Part shown: one piece after another, positions 19,781 to 29,688 of the stretch
Position numbering within the stretch: position 1 is the first letter of the stretch
Layout of the letters: each line of letters begins with the position of its first letter
IMG/VR virus record: IMGVR_UViG_3300050821_001130
Coordinates: 1-46,104 of that record
Direction: 5' to 3' (one strand)
Length of the DNA stretch: 46,104 nucleotides
Source of the DNA: a virus
Made by a program: the position numbers and the translations under genes
The notes under the pieces: generated by a model
What the model was told of the DNA's origin: nothing
Databases searched by the model: none
What the model saw: only the letters and a program-made list of their open reading frames with translations

Positions 19781-19840
19781 CTTAAATGGTTTCCCCCACA
19801 GACCCCTAAACGACCACTCAGAGTCCCATAGGAAATATAC

Positions 19841-21784
19841 ATGCCTCCAAAGATTGAATGGACCACTGCGGACAAGCAGAGGCTTCTGCTTGAAAAGCTC
19901 GCAGCTGGCTGGTCTGTGGAGCGTGCTTGTGACTTTGTTGGTGTTTCCGTAAAGACATATGAGTATTGGCGCAGTGGCTCCAAGGGCCACGGCGGGGCGA
20001 TGAACGCCCAGGAGTTCCGCGATGCAGCGGAGCGTATCCGCTCCAAGCAGTCTGGGGATCACTTCAGTGAGGTGCCTGACTTCGAGACCTTCTCGAAGGT
20101 GTACATGGGTAACCGGCTGTTCGATCATCACCTACAGTGGCTAGACCTTCTGGAGGGTCGTGACCCTCGGTCTCTCCACCCGAACCAGCTTTACATCCCC
20201 GGACACAAGAACCTACTACTAATTAACACGCCGCCTCACCACGCCAAGAGTGAGATGTTTTGCCAGAACTACGTGACATGGCGAATCGTCCAGGATCCGA
20301 ACATCCGTGTCCTGTTGGTGTCCGCTAGTGCGGACAGGGCCAAGAAGAACCTGGACGGTATTAAGAACCGGCTGGACAAGGACATGCTGGTCTACAGACA
20401 GCTGAAGGATGACTTCGCACCTGCTGAGGGCTACAACAACTCGGCTGCCAAGTGGCAGTCAGACATGATCCTCGTGAACCCAGATATCCGTCCACGCAAC
20501 GTGTCCGGTCACCCTACGGTACAGGCGCTTGGTATCCGTAAGAAGATCTACGGTGCTCGTGCCGACCTCATTATTCTTGACGACTGTGCAGACCTCGACA
20601 ACGCTCATGAGTTCCCGAAGCAGATCGAGTGGATCCAGTCTATCATCGGTTCCCGCCTTGAGCCGGGAACAGGTAAGCTTATCATCATTGGCACCCGACT
20701 CGCCGCCCAGGATCTGTACTCCGAGATCCGAAAGCCAGAGTGGTATGTCACAGGGGAATCCCCATACACCTACCTGTCCCAGCCTGCTGTGCTGGAGATG
20801 CACGATGATCCTCGTGACTGGGTGACCTTGTGGCCTAAGACCAATGTCGAGCCCATGGGGCTCGATAAGGTAGAGCCAGATGAGACTGGACTGTATCCGA
20901 TGTGGAACGGCCCAGCCCTCGCTGAGAAGCGCAACCAGATGAGCGCGGAAACTTGGTCTCGCGTTTACATGCAGGCCCAGATCAGTCAGTCCACCACCTT
21001 CACACAGCAAGAGATTGATGGGTGCACCAATGGCGGACGACTTCCCGGTGTTATTGTCCCTGGTTTCCCTGGTGTCCGTCCAGAAGGAATGGCGGGGCTT
21101 TATGTGGTTGCAGGGCTTGACCCGGCAGCCACCAACTACACAGCTATGGTTGTCGTGGGAGCAGATCTCTCTACCGGTCGTAGATATGTTCTAGACGTAT
21201 GGAACCAACACGGAGCCCTTCCCGCACAGATCAGTGCGGTCATGAAGGAATGGACACGACGTTACGGAGTAAATGAATGGCGAATCGAGTCCAACGCCTA
21301 CCAGGCTAGTATCCTCCAAGATGACGACCTGAGTACCTGGATGGCATCCCGTGGTGTTCGTATGAGCGCCCATACGACAGGAAAGAACAAGTGGGATACT
21401 CAGTGGGGCGTCGCCACTATGGCGAATTTGTTCAAGGGATTCGAGCAAGGCTACAACGCCATCGAGCTCCCAAGCCGAAGGAACCACGCTGGTCTCCAAG
21501 CCCTTGTCGAACAGTTGGTTGCTTGGTACCCTACGCCGAACATGACGAAGGCTCCTGTCCAAGACTGCGTGATGGCGCTGTGGTTCTGCGAGATCAGGTG
21601 CCGTGAGCTCCTGGACTTCCAGGATGGCTCTGCTCATTGGGACAACGGTTGGCTCTCTGAGCGAGAGCGCGAAGAGCAAGTAGTAATCAACATCGATTGG
21701 TATCAGGCCTCCCAGGGCTTCAGCAACAACGCTGAACTCCCCGAGCCGACAATCAGCAACCCGGCCCGATGGTGGGAGACTTAA
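19841..21784 (+). CDS. terL: Terminase large subunit with N-terminal HTH
   Basis: 647 aa, ATG 19841 with AGGA 9 nt upstream. N-terminal helix-turn-helix (about 15-45: EKLAAGWSVERACDFVGVSV). ATPase: TPPHHAKSE (130-138) as Walker A-like loop and LIILDDCAD (243-251) as Walker B. C-terminal nuclease with GLDPAAT and a late Asp in APVQDCVMALWF. Packages DNA through the portal. No separate small subunit was found nearby; the HTH may substitute for it. Stop overlaps the portal start (TAATG). Confidence 0.92.
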   Translation: MPPKIEWTTADKQRLLLEKLAAGWSVERACDFVGVSVKTYEYWRSGSKGHGGAMNAQEFRDAAERIRSKQSGDHFSEVPDFETFSKVYMGNRLFDHHLQWLDLLEGRDPRSLHPNQLYIPGHKNLLLINTPPHHAKSEMFCQNYVTWRIVQDPNIRVLLVSASADRAKKNLDGIKNRLDKDMLVYRQLKDDFAPAEGYNNSAAKWQSDMILVNPDIRPRNVSGHPTVQALGIRKKIYGARADLIILDDCADLDNAHEFPKQIEWIQSIIGSRLEPGTGKLIIIGTRLAAQDLYSEIRKPEWYVTGESPYTYLSQPAVLEMHDDPRDWVTLWPKTNVEPMGLDKVEPDETGLYPMWNGPALAEKRNQMSAETWSRVYMQAQISQSTTFTQQEIDGCTNGGRLPGVIVPGFPGVRPEGMAGLYVVAGLDPAATNYTAMVVVGADLSTGRRYVLDVWNQHGALPAQISAVMKEWTRRYGVNEWRIESNAYQASILQDDDLSTWMASRGVRMSAHTTGKNKWDTQWGVATMANLFKGFEQGYNAIELPSRRNHAGLQALVEQLVAWYPTPNMTKAPVQDCVMALWFCEIRCRELLDFQDGSAHWDNGWLSEREREEQVVINIDWYQASQGFSNNAELPEPTISNPARWWET

Positions 21785-23601
21785 TGGCAACTACACACGA
21801 TATCGCGAAGAAGGTAGCTGCAACTCGTATGCGCTACTACCTCCGTGATCTTCGTATGAACGAGGTACGCGCAGTGCGCGCCTCTGAGCTTGACCGTGTA
21901 GCTCCCGGCCTACTGGCCGATGACTTCCCCAAGCCCATCGTATCCAACGTGATCAATGTGGCGGCGCAGTACTCATCTGAGCAGATTGGTGTCTTCCCGA
22001 CCATCTCATGCACCACTGGTGTAATGGTTAGTGATCGTCAGAAGAAGTATGCTCAGCGCCGCACGCTGATCGCCCACAACTATCTAGAGAACAGTCGTGT
22101 CAAGGTCAACCTTGTGGAGGCCTCCGACTGGCTCAACACCTACAGCTTCCTGCCTATCGTACTAGAGCCTCACTTCGGTGATGCCTACGCTGAGGCGGGT
22201 CCGCGACTACGCTTTGAGAATCCGCTGGGCTGCTACTATGAACTAGACGTATACGCCCGTACGCGTTATTTCTTCAAGGTGTACGACTCCGACGTGGACT
22301 CGCTGTGTGCGAAGTTTCCACATCTTGCCAATGCGCTACGCACGGGTACGCACGCCGAGAGTAACCAGAAGCTCGAACTAGTGAACTACATGGATGATGA
22401 TATCATTCTGTGGTTTGTCCCTTCCAGGGACAACCTGGAGCTGATGCGTCTGGAGAACAAGTTCGGACGTTGTCCAGTGTTCGTGGCTGAGTCGCCAAAG
22501 TTCGATGATGAGAATCGCGGCGCCTATGACGATGTGATCTGGATCCAGGTAGCTCGCGCTGTGTTCGCCCAGATGGGTATGCGCGCCGCGAAGAAGGCAG
22601 TCAACTCGCCGCTGGTTGTTCCCAGCGACGTGGTCAACATTCCCTTCGGTCCCGACCGCGTGATCCGCACGAACAACGGGCGGGACATTCACTACCCGGC
22701 GATGGACATGTCTCCCGCTGCTTGGCAGCAGGGCGAGATCCTAAACCAGGATATCACCGTTGGTGCTCGTTTTCCCGAAGGGGCAACTGGTAAGTCTCCT
22801 GGCTCGATCGTAACTGGTCGTGGCATGGAAGAGCTTATGGGCACTATCGACTCCAAGGTTCGCACCTATCAACTGATTCTTGGTGATGCTCTCCGCCGCG
22901 CTGTCGCTGCTGCGTTTGAGATGGATGAGAAGTTCTGGCCGAACAAGAGAAGGTTCATTCGTGTCCAAGTTAACGGACAGCAGTTCGAAGAGACCTACGT
23001 GCCCTCACGGGACATTGCTGGTGTATACCAAGTGGATGTCACCTACGGGATGGCCGCAGGAATGGACCCTAACCGCGCACTCGTGTTTCTTTTGCAGGCA
23101 CGAGGTGACAAGCTCATCAGTCGCGATTTCGCTCTTCGACAGCTCCCATTCGATGTAAATGTTGATCAGGTCATGGAGCAGATCGATACTGAGGAAATGA
23201 CCGACTCTCTGAAGCAGATGCTTGCTCAGACAGCTATGGCAATCCCCGCCATGGCCGCACAGGGTGCTGATCCTACAGACACTATCACCAAGCTCGCTAA
23301 GGTCATGACGGAGCGAGAGCGTGGTGTCCCACTGCATGAGGCAATCCTCAAGGCTTGGACACCGCCTGCGCAGCCCGCACAGGGCGACCAGACAGCCCAA
23401 CAGGGCCCTCCTGGTATGGGTGGACCTCCTGGCCCTCCGGGAGGCCTACAGGGGCCTCCAGGCGCTTCGCCAATGGGAGCTCAGCCAGGACAGCCACCAC
23501 AGCAGCAGGACATTATGCAGATGCTCTCTGGTCTCTCCGGTGGCAGTGGGGCACCAAACCTACAAGCAAACGTGAAGAGGACAATGCCTAATGCAGGCTG
23601 A
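21784..23601 (+). CDS. Portal protein
   Basis: 605 aa from ATG 21784 (GGGAG upstream). Next to terminase, with a size and pattern typical of portals (PKPIVSNVINVAAQYSSEQ; VVPSDVVNIPFGPDRVIRT). The C-terminal ~80 residues are Pro/Gly/Gln rich (GPPGMGGPPGPPGG), probably flexible and inside the capsid. Dodecameric ring at the packaging vertex by family analogy. Confidence 0.88.
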   Translation: MATTHDIAKKVAATRMRYYLRDLRMNEVRAVRASELDRVAPGLLADDFPKPIVSNVINVAAQYSSEQIGVFPTISCTTGVMVSDRQKKYAQRRTLIAHNYLENSRVKVNLVEASDWLNTYSFLPIVLEPHFGDAYAEAGPRLRFENPLGCYYELDVYARTRYFFKVYDSDVDSLCAKFPHLANALRTGTHAESNQKLELVNYMDDDIILWFVPSRDNLELMRLENKFGRCPVFVAESPKFDDENRGAYDDVIWIQVARAVFAQMGMRAAKKAVNSPLVVPSDVVNIPFGPDRVIRTNNGRDIHYPAMDMSPAAWQQGEILNQDITVGARFPEGATGKSPGSIVTGRGMEELMGTIDSKVRTYQLILGDALRRAVAAAFEMDEKFWPNKRRFIRVQVNGQQFEETYVPSRDIAGVYQVDVTYGMAAGMDPNRALVFLLQARGDKLISRDFALRQLPFDVNVDQVMEQIDTEEMTDSLKQMLAQTAMAIPAMAAQGADPTDTITKLAKVMTERERGVPLHEAILKAWTPPAQPAQGDQTAQQGPPGMGGPPGPPGGLQGPPGASPMGAQPGQPPQQQDIMQMLSGLSGGSGAPNLQANVKRTMPNAG

Positions 23602-23803
23602 TCTAGAACGACTAAAGAAGATCATGGTGTCTCAGGACATCAATGTAGATGACGAGCGTTTTGTACGTGCGTTCCGTCTTTTCGAAAACCCCGCTGGCTG
23701 TGAGCACTGCGGTGCTCGTACCAAGGTCGGCGTTGTAGTGCCCGCCAAGGGCAAGACTCCAGAATATGTCAAGCTCGCTTGCTGCGGGAAGAAGGTTTCT
23801 TAA
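23591..23803 (+). CDS. Small zinc-site protein, 70 aa
   Basis: ATG 23591 overlapping the portal end by 11 nt. Helical N-terminus, then CEHCGARTKVGVVVPA and LACCGKKVS: CxxC ... CC, a possible zinc ribbon. Virion or assembly role inferred from position only. Confidence 0.7.
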   Translation: MQADLERLKKIMVSQDINVDDERFVRAFRLFENPAGCEHCGARTKVGVVVPAKGKTPEYVKLACCGKKVS

Positions 23804-24177
23804 TGGCTAACGCAGGTGGACGCCAGTGGTCGCGTCCTGATTTCTCTGACGCGGTTCCTCCCACTCCTCCGAAGCAGGGAGATATGGGCCCGGATGGCAT
23901 GGGCTCCAACCGTGTAGATGAGCACACTTTCGAGTCTGGTATGGCACCCGCGAACACAGGTGCTATTGAGTCCAACTACACTGGACTGATTGACGACGAC
24001 GGCCTTGATGGACACAGCATGGACTTCACAGCTATGGCTGGTGGAACAGGCGTAGCTAACAAGTGGCCTGGTGAGGGAATTCGTGGTTTTCGATCTACGC
24101 CGGTTGGTGGATCTTACAACCCAGGACAGGGATCTTCTCCGTCTTCTCCGGGAACCGAGCGAAGCGCGGCTAGCTAA
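23803..24177 (+). CDS. Hypothetical disordered protein, 124 aa
   Basis: ATG 23803 (TAATG overlap). Gly/Pro/Ser/Asp-rich throughout (PPTPPKQGDMGPDGMG; NPGQGSSPSSPG), little predicted structure. Lies between portal and the internal protein genes; possibly a minor virion protein. Confidence 0.68.
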   Translation: MANAGGRQWSRPDFSDAVPPTPPKQGDMGPDGMGSNRVDEHTFESGMAPANTGAIESNYTGLIDDDGLDGHSMDFTAMAGGTGVANKWPGEGIRGFRSTPVGGSYNPGQGSSPSSPGTERSAAS

Positions 24178-24500
24178 TGGATAGAGACCCGATCTATGAC
24201 GATGATGACGATGACTCGATGAAGCTTCCTGAGAGCCCGCTAGCATTTGGGTCTCCCAAGCACGGTACTAAGTGGCTGGTTTTGGGAGCATTCTTCGAAT
24301 TGATCGGGGATCTCTTCAAGGCTTTCCACAACTTTTTTGACTCCCTTACAGAAGAGTCTCTAGCTAAGTACAGGGCTGCGCGTTACCGCCAGGCCTTTGC
24401 CGAACAGGCATCTCGTGAAATCGAGATGCTAACTTCAGGAGCATATGATGCCACCACCACAGAATCCGGCAGGGGTGTCGGGACCGGGAGCGCTGAGTAA
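24177..24500 (+). CDS. Hypothetical protein with amphipathic helix, 107 aa
   Basis: ATG 24177 (TAATG overlap). Asp run near the N-terminus (YDDDDDDSM), then WLVLGAFFELIGDLFKAFHN (hydrophobic or amphipathic, about 33-52) and a helical segment. Might contact membrane during ejection. Last 56 nt overlap the next gene. Confidence 0.68.
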   Translation: MDRDPIYDDDDDDSMKLPESPLAFGSPKHGTKWLVLGAFFELIGDLFKAFHNFFDSLTEESLAKYRAARYRQAFAEQASREIEMLTSGAYDATTTESGRGVGTGSAE

Positions 24501-24915
24501 GCGCACTGATGGTGGTCCAGCCCAAGCACTAAGGGATCTACCCGATGCCAAGTACGGCGAGAATTCTCAATTTCAGGCCCTTCAGCAAGGCGCTTCTCTA
24601 TCCGCTTCGCCTGGTCCGCAGGGACAGGCACAATCCTTCGATGCGAACTCTCTCCCGCCGAATCCGGCTGCTGGTCAGGTAACGCCTTTCTCTGCACCTA
24701 CAGCTCGTCCCAACGAGCCTGTGACATCTGGTGCGGCTTTGGGGCCGGGTCCAGATACTTCTGCTATCGGACCAACACCTATGCAGACAGAAGCACAGAC
24801 GGTGAGTAAGGTATCTCAGTCGCTACCTTACTTTCAGATGCTGGCCAACATGAACAACGCTGACCCATCTACACGGCTATTCGTGAACCTTCTCGGGGCC
24901 GGGGGTCAGAAGTGA
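24445..24915 (+). CDS. Pro/Gln-rich minor virion candidate, 156 aa
   Basis: Tandem ATGs 24445/24448 after AGGAG. Low-complexity Pro/Gly/Gln/Ala sequence (MPPPQNPAGVSGPGALSK) and a short ordered C-terminus (SQSLPYFQMLANMNNADPST). Unknown. Confidence 0.68.
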   Translation: MMPPPQNPAGVSGPGALSKRTDGGPAQALRDLPDAKYGENSQFQALQQGASLSASPGPQGQAQSFDANSLPPNPAAGQVTPFSAPTARPNEPVTSGAALGPGPDTSAIGPTPMQTEAQTVSKVSQSLPYFQMLANMNNADPSTRLFVNLLGAGGQK

Positions 24916-25121
24916 CAGCTTGGTCCACTCCGCTAGATATGACGGCGGCAGTTATGGAGAACATCCAGCAGGATCCCCAAGCTAGTAAGATCATGATTGG
25001 TGTTGGTCCCGCGATGGACGTTGTAAAGAACGCTCCGATCAACCTGTTCTCCAACATCCCGCACTACGAATTTGAGGCAAACGACAGTGTCCGTTCCAAC
25101 CTTCCAGGGACCGCCAACTAG
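24912..25121 (+). CDS. Hypothetical protein, 69 aa
   Basis: GTG 24912 in a GTGA overlap. Helical N-terminus (PLDMTAAVMENIQQDPQASK), then KNAPINLFSNIPHYEF. Overlaps the next long gene by 50 nt. Unknown function. Confidence 0.65.
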   Translation: MTAWSTPLDMTAAVMENIQQDPQASKIMIGVGPAMDVVKNAPINLFSNIPHYEFEANDSVRSNLPGTAN

Positions 25122-28100
25122 CCCAGCGGTCGGACCGCAAACAGGTGCTACAGGCCCCCAGACGGGTGCTTTGGATACTACAAGCCAGATCGGAACCGAT
25201 CAGCTTAACCAGCTTATTACGCAGCAGGCAGCTGCGGAACAGCAGAAGGAACAGCAGCCAGACAAGTCTGGCACTGGTTGGTCCTGGAATCTCTTCCAGG
25301 ATGTTGGTCAGGTTTGGCATGATGCCGAGTCACACACTGTTGCTCCAGCACTTCATGCTATCAACTGGCTAACTACTAACCTAGTTGAGCGCCCTATTAC
25401 TACAGCAGAGCTGTACGCAGGACACATGCTCTACCAGTCTGGAACCAACAACCCGAACTATTCGATCCTTCAGGGATCGAATTGGGCCAAGGCTTGGAAT
25501 GATTCCGGTACGGTAACGCCTACAGAGGGATTGGTTCTAGCCGCTGATGCTAATCGCGGAACGGGAACAGCTCTTCAGTCTTTGGTGAACGGCTACGAGT
25601 CGCCAATCCTAAAGACTGGCGATCCTCTGGATAAGGCAACTCAGGATGCTTTTGGTACAGCTGCTGATCCCTACGCTTCTAACAACCGTGCGTTCCGCAT
25701 GGGTGGAGATTTTGCCCTGGATTGGTTTGCCAACCCAGCTGCTAAGGTTGGGAAGGTCGCAGACCTAGCCAAGATGGCTACTGATGCCCGTATTCTCAAG
25801 ACGGATACACAGGCACAAGCACTAGCTAAGCTTAACTCCCCAGAGTCCACAGCATTTAATGAGTGGGCACTCGGCAAGGGCATCGGTCAGATTGCTGAAC
25901 ACCCAGTTATTAAGGGAACAGGAACTGTTCTCAACGCCAACCGCTACAAGATGGCGGGACTTATTGCCGGTGCCAAGTCTCCGGAGGAGATTGGCCTGAT
26001 CCGTCAGGTAGCGGCTGGTATTGTTGGCCCATCTGAGGCTGCCTCTACTATGGCAGGTATCACAGCTGCTACGGCAGCCACTTCATCCTCAGCACTGGAT
26101 CGCCTAAGTCAGCTCAGCAAGAACACAGCTTTTCAGGTGTCTAATGCGCTGTTGCCACCAGATTTGGGTATGAAGTTTGCTCTGATGTCTGGTAGCGAGG
26201 CTGACCGTGGAAGCTTCCTTGAGAAGGCTCTTCAGGTCAATGCCAAGATGGCACAGGAAGATGTCAATGCCAACGCCGACAAGTGGAAGCAGATCAGTGA
26301 TCTACGCGCCTCCTTCCAGGGAGCCACTAAGTCTACACAGTTGGCTAATCGCGTGGCTGAGATCCGTGGAACGCTGAAGTATGCAAACACCCGCGATACT
26401 GATGGTGTTCTTCACATTCGTAATGCGTACTACAATTTGCCGGTACGTATCTATCAGGGACTAACAGACCGTGTCCCTGGTCTGATCAATCATCGTGATG
26501 ACCACGCAGTGGAACAGGTTCGTGGTTGGCTGAACAAGTCTTCCAGTCTCACACCTGATGAGAAGCTTGCTCATGTTCAGGCTTATGCAGCGGCTACACC
26601 CGCTGATCGTGCTCATGTGTGGAACAGCATCGAAAACTCTGTGTACAAGCAGGTTGGTGACAAGTATGGTCTAGAGCCTGCTGCCATGAAGAACCTGTTG
26701 GGAACTACACGTACTCGTTCTGGCTACTACACTCATGCAGCTGTCTCTCGCGCCTATGGTGAAGTAAAGCTTCCCAACGGTGAGAGCCATGCAGTGGTTC
26801 CAAGTCCAGAGTCTGCTGTGATTCTTCACCCTCAGCTGATTACTCAGCTTGAGGCCGGTGCTCAGCCTATGGCTAACCTCAAGAACCTTGAGAATGCCCT
26901 GGATCGTATGGACCAGACAGGTCTTCTTTCCACCATCCGCAACGCTGGACAGCGTGGAAACGATCTGCTCTACACGATGCTGGATAAGGTCTACGGTATC
27001 TGGAAGCCTTTGGCGCTGATGACCGGCCACCGTGTCTACAATCACGTCGGTGATGACTATCTTCGTGGTGCTGCCCTGTTGGGTGGTGCTGCAACGGTGG
27101 ATAACCTGACTGGTGGAGTAGCCAACTTCCTGTACAACAGGTATGCTCAGCTGAACAACAATCAGGTTGTACGCAACCTGATGGCTTCTCGTGATAGGGC
27201 TGTATCCGATGCCAAGGTGGCCTATGATGGCCTAGCAGCTCGCTATAAGGGTCAGCAGGTGTGGAGTGCGGGAGATATCCCGGACGAGCTTATGGTGACT
27301 CCTGAGAAGGTCTCCGCTGCCAAGCAGGCTTGGCAGGATGCTAAGAACGCCAAGCTTCCAGAGATTCTGGACAAGCACCGTCTTGGTGAGGGAACCTTCA
27401 AGATCCCAGGATCCAACCTTACCTACAATGAGGCTTTCGCTGATAGCGACTACATGCGTTATGCAACCTCTTCCCATCCAGCTTTCATGGCCACAATGGA
27501 TGAGGCGGCACACCTTCATCAGGCAGCAAGCACAGTGGTTCGTGGTCGTAACTTCGCACCCATCCGCGCGGTAGATGATCCAGCTCGTCACACAGCTGCT
27601 TACGTTCACTACATTCGAAATCAGCTTCTTCCCGACCCTGTTGCAAAGCAGATCGTTGCTGGCAAGGATCTGAACGATGTGGCTCAGTGGCTGTCCAACT
27701 CTGCTGCTGGTCAGGCGCACATGCGTGCGCTGCACATCGGTGATACCAACGATTGGGTTGACACAATCGCTGAAATGGTGAAGTCTTACCTACCCTTTCC
27801 TAGCATGCGTGATGATGCTCTTGCTGGAAAGTTCAACGCCAAGACCATCGAGAACTACATGCCGTCCGCTAACCAGCGTCCGGACATCGTGGCAGATATC
27901 GCAGCTACGCTGCATGGCGGTGACCAGGTAACCAACGTCTTCAAGAAGACAATGGACACCATGATGAAGTGGACTGGTACTCTTCCAGATGATATCATGG
28001 TTCGTCATCCAGTGTTCAACAGTCTGTACAAGGCACGTCTTACAGACCGTGTCCAGTCGGTGATCGCCCAGACCGGGCGAGATGTGATGACTGGTGATGA

Positions 28101-29688
28101 GCTGAACACGCTGTCTCAGGCTGCCATGAAGGCTGCACGAAATGATATGCGCAACACGCTGTATGATGTGTCTCGTTTCAACGATATGGGACACACACTG
28201 CGCTACGTCAGCCCGTTCTTCAACGCCTGGTGGAATGCTATGTCCTCCTGGTCCAAGTTGATTACAGAGAACCCAGGGCTTCTGTCCCGTGGATACGCTG
28301 CCAAGCGTGCTTTGTGGGAAGCTCCTTTCACAGTGGACACGTCCACCGGTCAGCCAGCCAACAACGACACTCCATTGGAGAACGTCGGCTTCGTTATGCA
28401 CATGCCGTTTGGTTTGGGTAAGAAGCTAGGTGGCCTCGGAGATATTCCTATCTCTGCCAAGTCTTTCGTGTCGCCCACATACGTGGACTCTATCGGAAAC
28501 CCTGGCTTTGGTCCGCTGGTGACTGTTCCGCTGAACCAGTATGTTCTCAGCCATCCTGAGCTGATGCGGTCTTCCGTTGTCCAGGGTATGCTCAACAACA
28601 TGGTGGACAAGGATTCTCTTCAGCAGATCCTACCTTCGGCAGTCTCTGACACCGGTCAGTTGCTGGACATGTTCTCTGGGAGTCCAACAGACTCCTCCAA
28701 CATGGCCAAGAACATGTATTCCATCTGGCAGGAACAGATGTATGACTACATGAACGGTAAGCGTGCATCTAAGCCTCAGTGGTCTGACATTGAAAACCAG
28801 GCTCGTCTTCTGACGGTCATGGATCTGTTCGTGAACCGCATGATGCCCTTGGGCTTCAAGCCAGCTCCTAGTCACGAGTATCTTGTGCAGGAGTACAGGA
28901 ACATGCAGTCTCAGGATCCAGCGAATGCTCAGCAGAACTTCTATGACAAGCATGGAGCTGCTGCGATGGTATTTACACAGGGTCTGACTACAGACCCTTC
29001 TGGCATTGCTGCTACAGTGGGCGCTTCTGCTGCTGCGAAGAAGTATGCCGGATTGCTCTCCAAGTTTCCTGAACTTGGTGCCGTAGTTGTTGGCCCTGAG
29101 GGCAATGGAAACTTTGACCAGATGGCCTATGATTGGCAGACAGCTAAGGGTCTTCGACAGCCGTTGTCTCCACAGGATGCTGCTTCACATGCGATGATCA
29201 ATATGGGTTGGGCGGCATACGGCAAGGCCGTAGCTGCTATTCAAGCACAGGCTCAGGCACAGGGATTCACATCCTACAAGGATCCTGGTGCTCAGCAGTT
29301 GAAGGCTGAACTGACCTCTTGGGTCAGCCAGATGGGCGATGAAAACAGCCCTGCCTACAACCCAGACTGGTATGCGAACTATTCTTCGTTCAACCAGAAT
29401 GCTTACCAGAACCGCATCACTGCGCTGTTGACGATTGCACAGGACAAGTCTTTGCTTGCCAACCCACTACGCAGTGACATCCGGTCACTTCAGGCCTACT
29501 CGCAGCTGCGAGACTGGACATACGCCCAGCTTCAGGCCAATGGTGGTGGAGATCTGAAGACTGCTAAGAATTCTAGTGTGGCTCAGCAGTTTGACACACA
29601 GGTATCTCAGCTGGTAAGTAATGACACCAAGTTTGCACAGCTCTACGAGCGCTATCTATCTAAGGATGATTGGAAGGAACCCGCGTGA
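25072..29688 (+). CDS. Large internal virion/ejection-type protein, 1538 aa
   Basis: TTG 25072. Largest protein of the phage. Gln/Thr-rich N-terminus, long Ala-rich helical regions, aromatic-rich C-terminus. No enzyme motif recognised. It is upstream of scaffold and capsid and followed by two cell-wall hydrolases, so a DNA-ejection core role (as for large podovirus internal proteins) fits better than a tape measure, which normally follows the major tail gene. This is inference from size and position. Confidence 0.7.
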   Translation: MRQTTVSVPTFQGPPTSPAVGPQTGATGPQTGALDTTSQIGTDQLNQLITQQAAAEQQKEQQPDKSGTGWSWNLFQDVGQVWHDAESHTVAPALHAINWLTTNLVERPITTAELYAGHMLYQSGTNNPNYSILQGSNWAKAWNDSGTVTPTEGLVLAADANRGTGTALQSLVNGYESPILKTGDPLDKATQDAFGTAADPYASNNRAFRMGGDFALDWFANPAAKVGKVADLAKMATDARILKTDTQAQALAKLNSPESTAFNEWALGKGIGQIAEHPVIKGTGTVLNANRYKMAGLIAGAKSPEEIGLIRQVAAGIVGPSEAASTMAGITAATAATSSSALDRLSQLSKNTAFQVSNALLPPDLGMKFALMSGSEADRGSFLEKALQVNAKMAQEDVNANADKWKQISDLRASFQGATKSTQLANRVAEIRGTLKYANTRDTDGVLHIRNAYYNLPVRIYQGLTDRVPGLINHRDDHAVEQVRGWLNKSSSLTPDEKLAHVQAYAAATPADRAHVWNSIENSVYKQVGDKYGLEPAAMKNLLGTTRTRSGYYTHAAVSRAYGEVKLPNGESHAVVPSPESAVILHPQLITQLEAGAQPMANLKNLENALDRMDQTGLLSTIRNAGQRGNDLLYTMLDKVYGIWKPLALMTGHRVYNHVGDDYLRGAALLGGAATVDNLTGGVANFLYNRYAQLNNNQVVRNLMASRDRAVSDAKVAYDGLAARYKGQQVWSAGDIPDELMVTPEKVSAAKQAWQDAKNAKLPEILDKHRLGEGTFKIPGSNLTYNEAFADSDYMRYATSSHPAFMATMDEAAHLHQAASTVVRGRNFAPIRAVDDPARHTAAYVHYIRNQLLPDPVAKQIVAGKDLNDVAQWLSNSAAGQAHMRALHIGDTNDWVDTIAEMVKSYLPFPSMRDDALAGKFNAKTIENYMPSANQRPDIVADIAATLHGGDQVTNVFKKTMDTMMKWTGTLPDDIMVRHPVFNSLYKARLTDRVQSVIAQTGRDVMTGDELNTLSQAAMKAARNDMRNTLYDVSRFNDMGHTLRYVSPFFNAWWNAMSSWSKLITENPGLLSRGYAAKRALWEAPFTVDTSTGQPANNDTPLENVGFVMHMPFGLGKKLGGLGDIPISAKSFVSPTYVDSIGNPGFGPLVTVPLNQYVLSHPELMRSSVVQGMLNNMVDKDSLQQILPSAVSDTGQLLDMFSGSPTDSSNMAKNMYSIWQEQMYDYMNGKRASKPQWSDIENQARLLTVMDLFVNRMMPLGFKPAPSHEYLVQEYRNMQSQDPANAQQNFYDKHGAAAMVFTQGLTTDPSGIAATVGASAAAKKYAGLLSKFPELGAVVVGPEGNGNFDQMAYDWQTAKGLRQPLSPQDAASHAMINMGWAAYGKAVAAIQAQAQAQGFTSYKDPGAQQLKAELTSWVSQMGDENSPAYNPDWYANYSSFNQNAYQNRITALLTIAQDKSLLANPLRSDIRSLQAYSQLRDWTYAQLQANGGGDLKTAKNSSVAQQFDTQVSQLVSNDTKFAQLYERYLSKDDWKEPA

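Noticed and set aside
20459-21010. 183-aa minus-strand ORF in terminase
   Set aside because: Antisense shadow; terminase ATPase motifs are on the plus strand.
25072-29688. Tape-measure protein
   Set aside because: Upstream of capsid genes, followed by virion hydrolases, no major tail protein or frameshifted chaperone pair nearby; an internal ejection protein fits better, though not proven.
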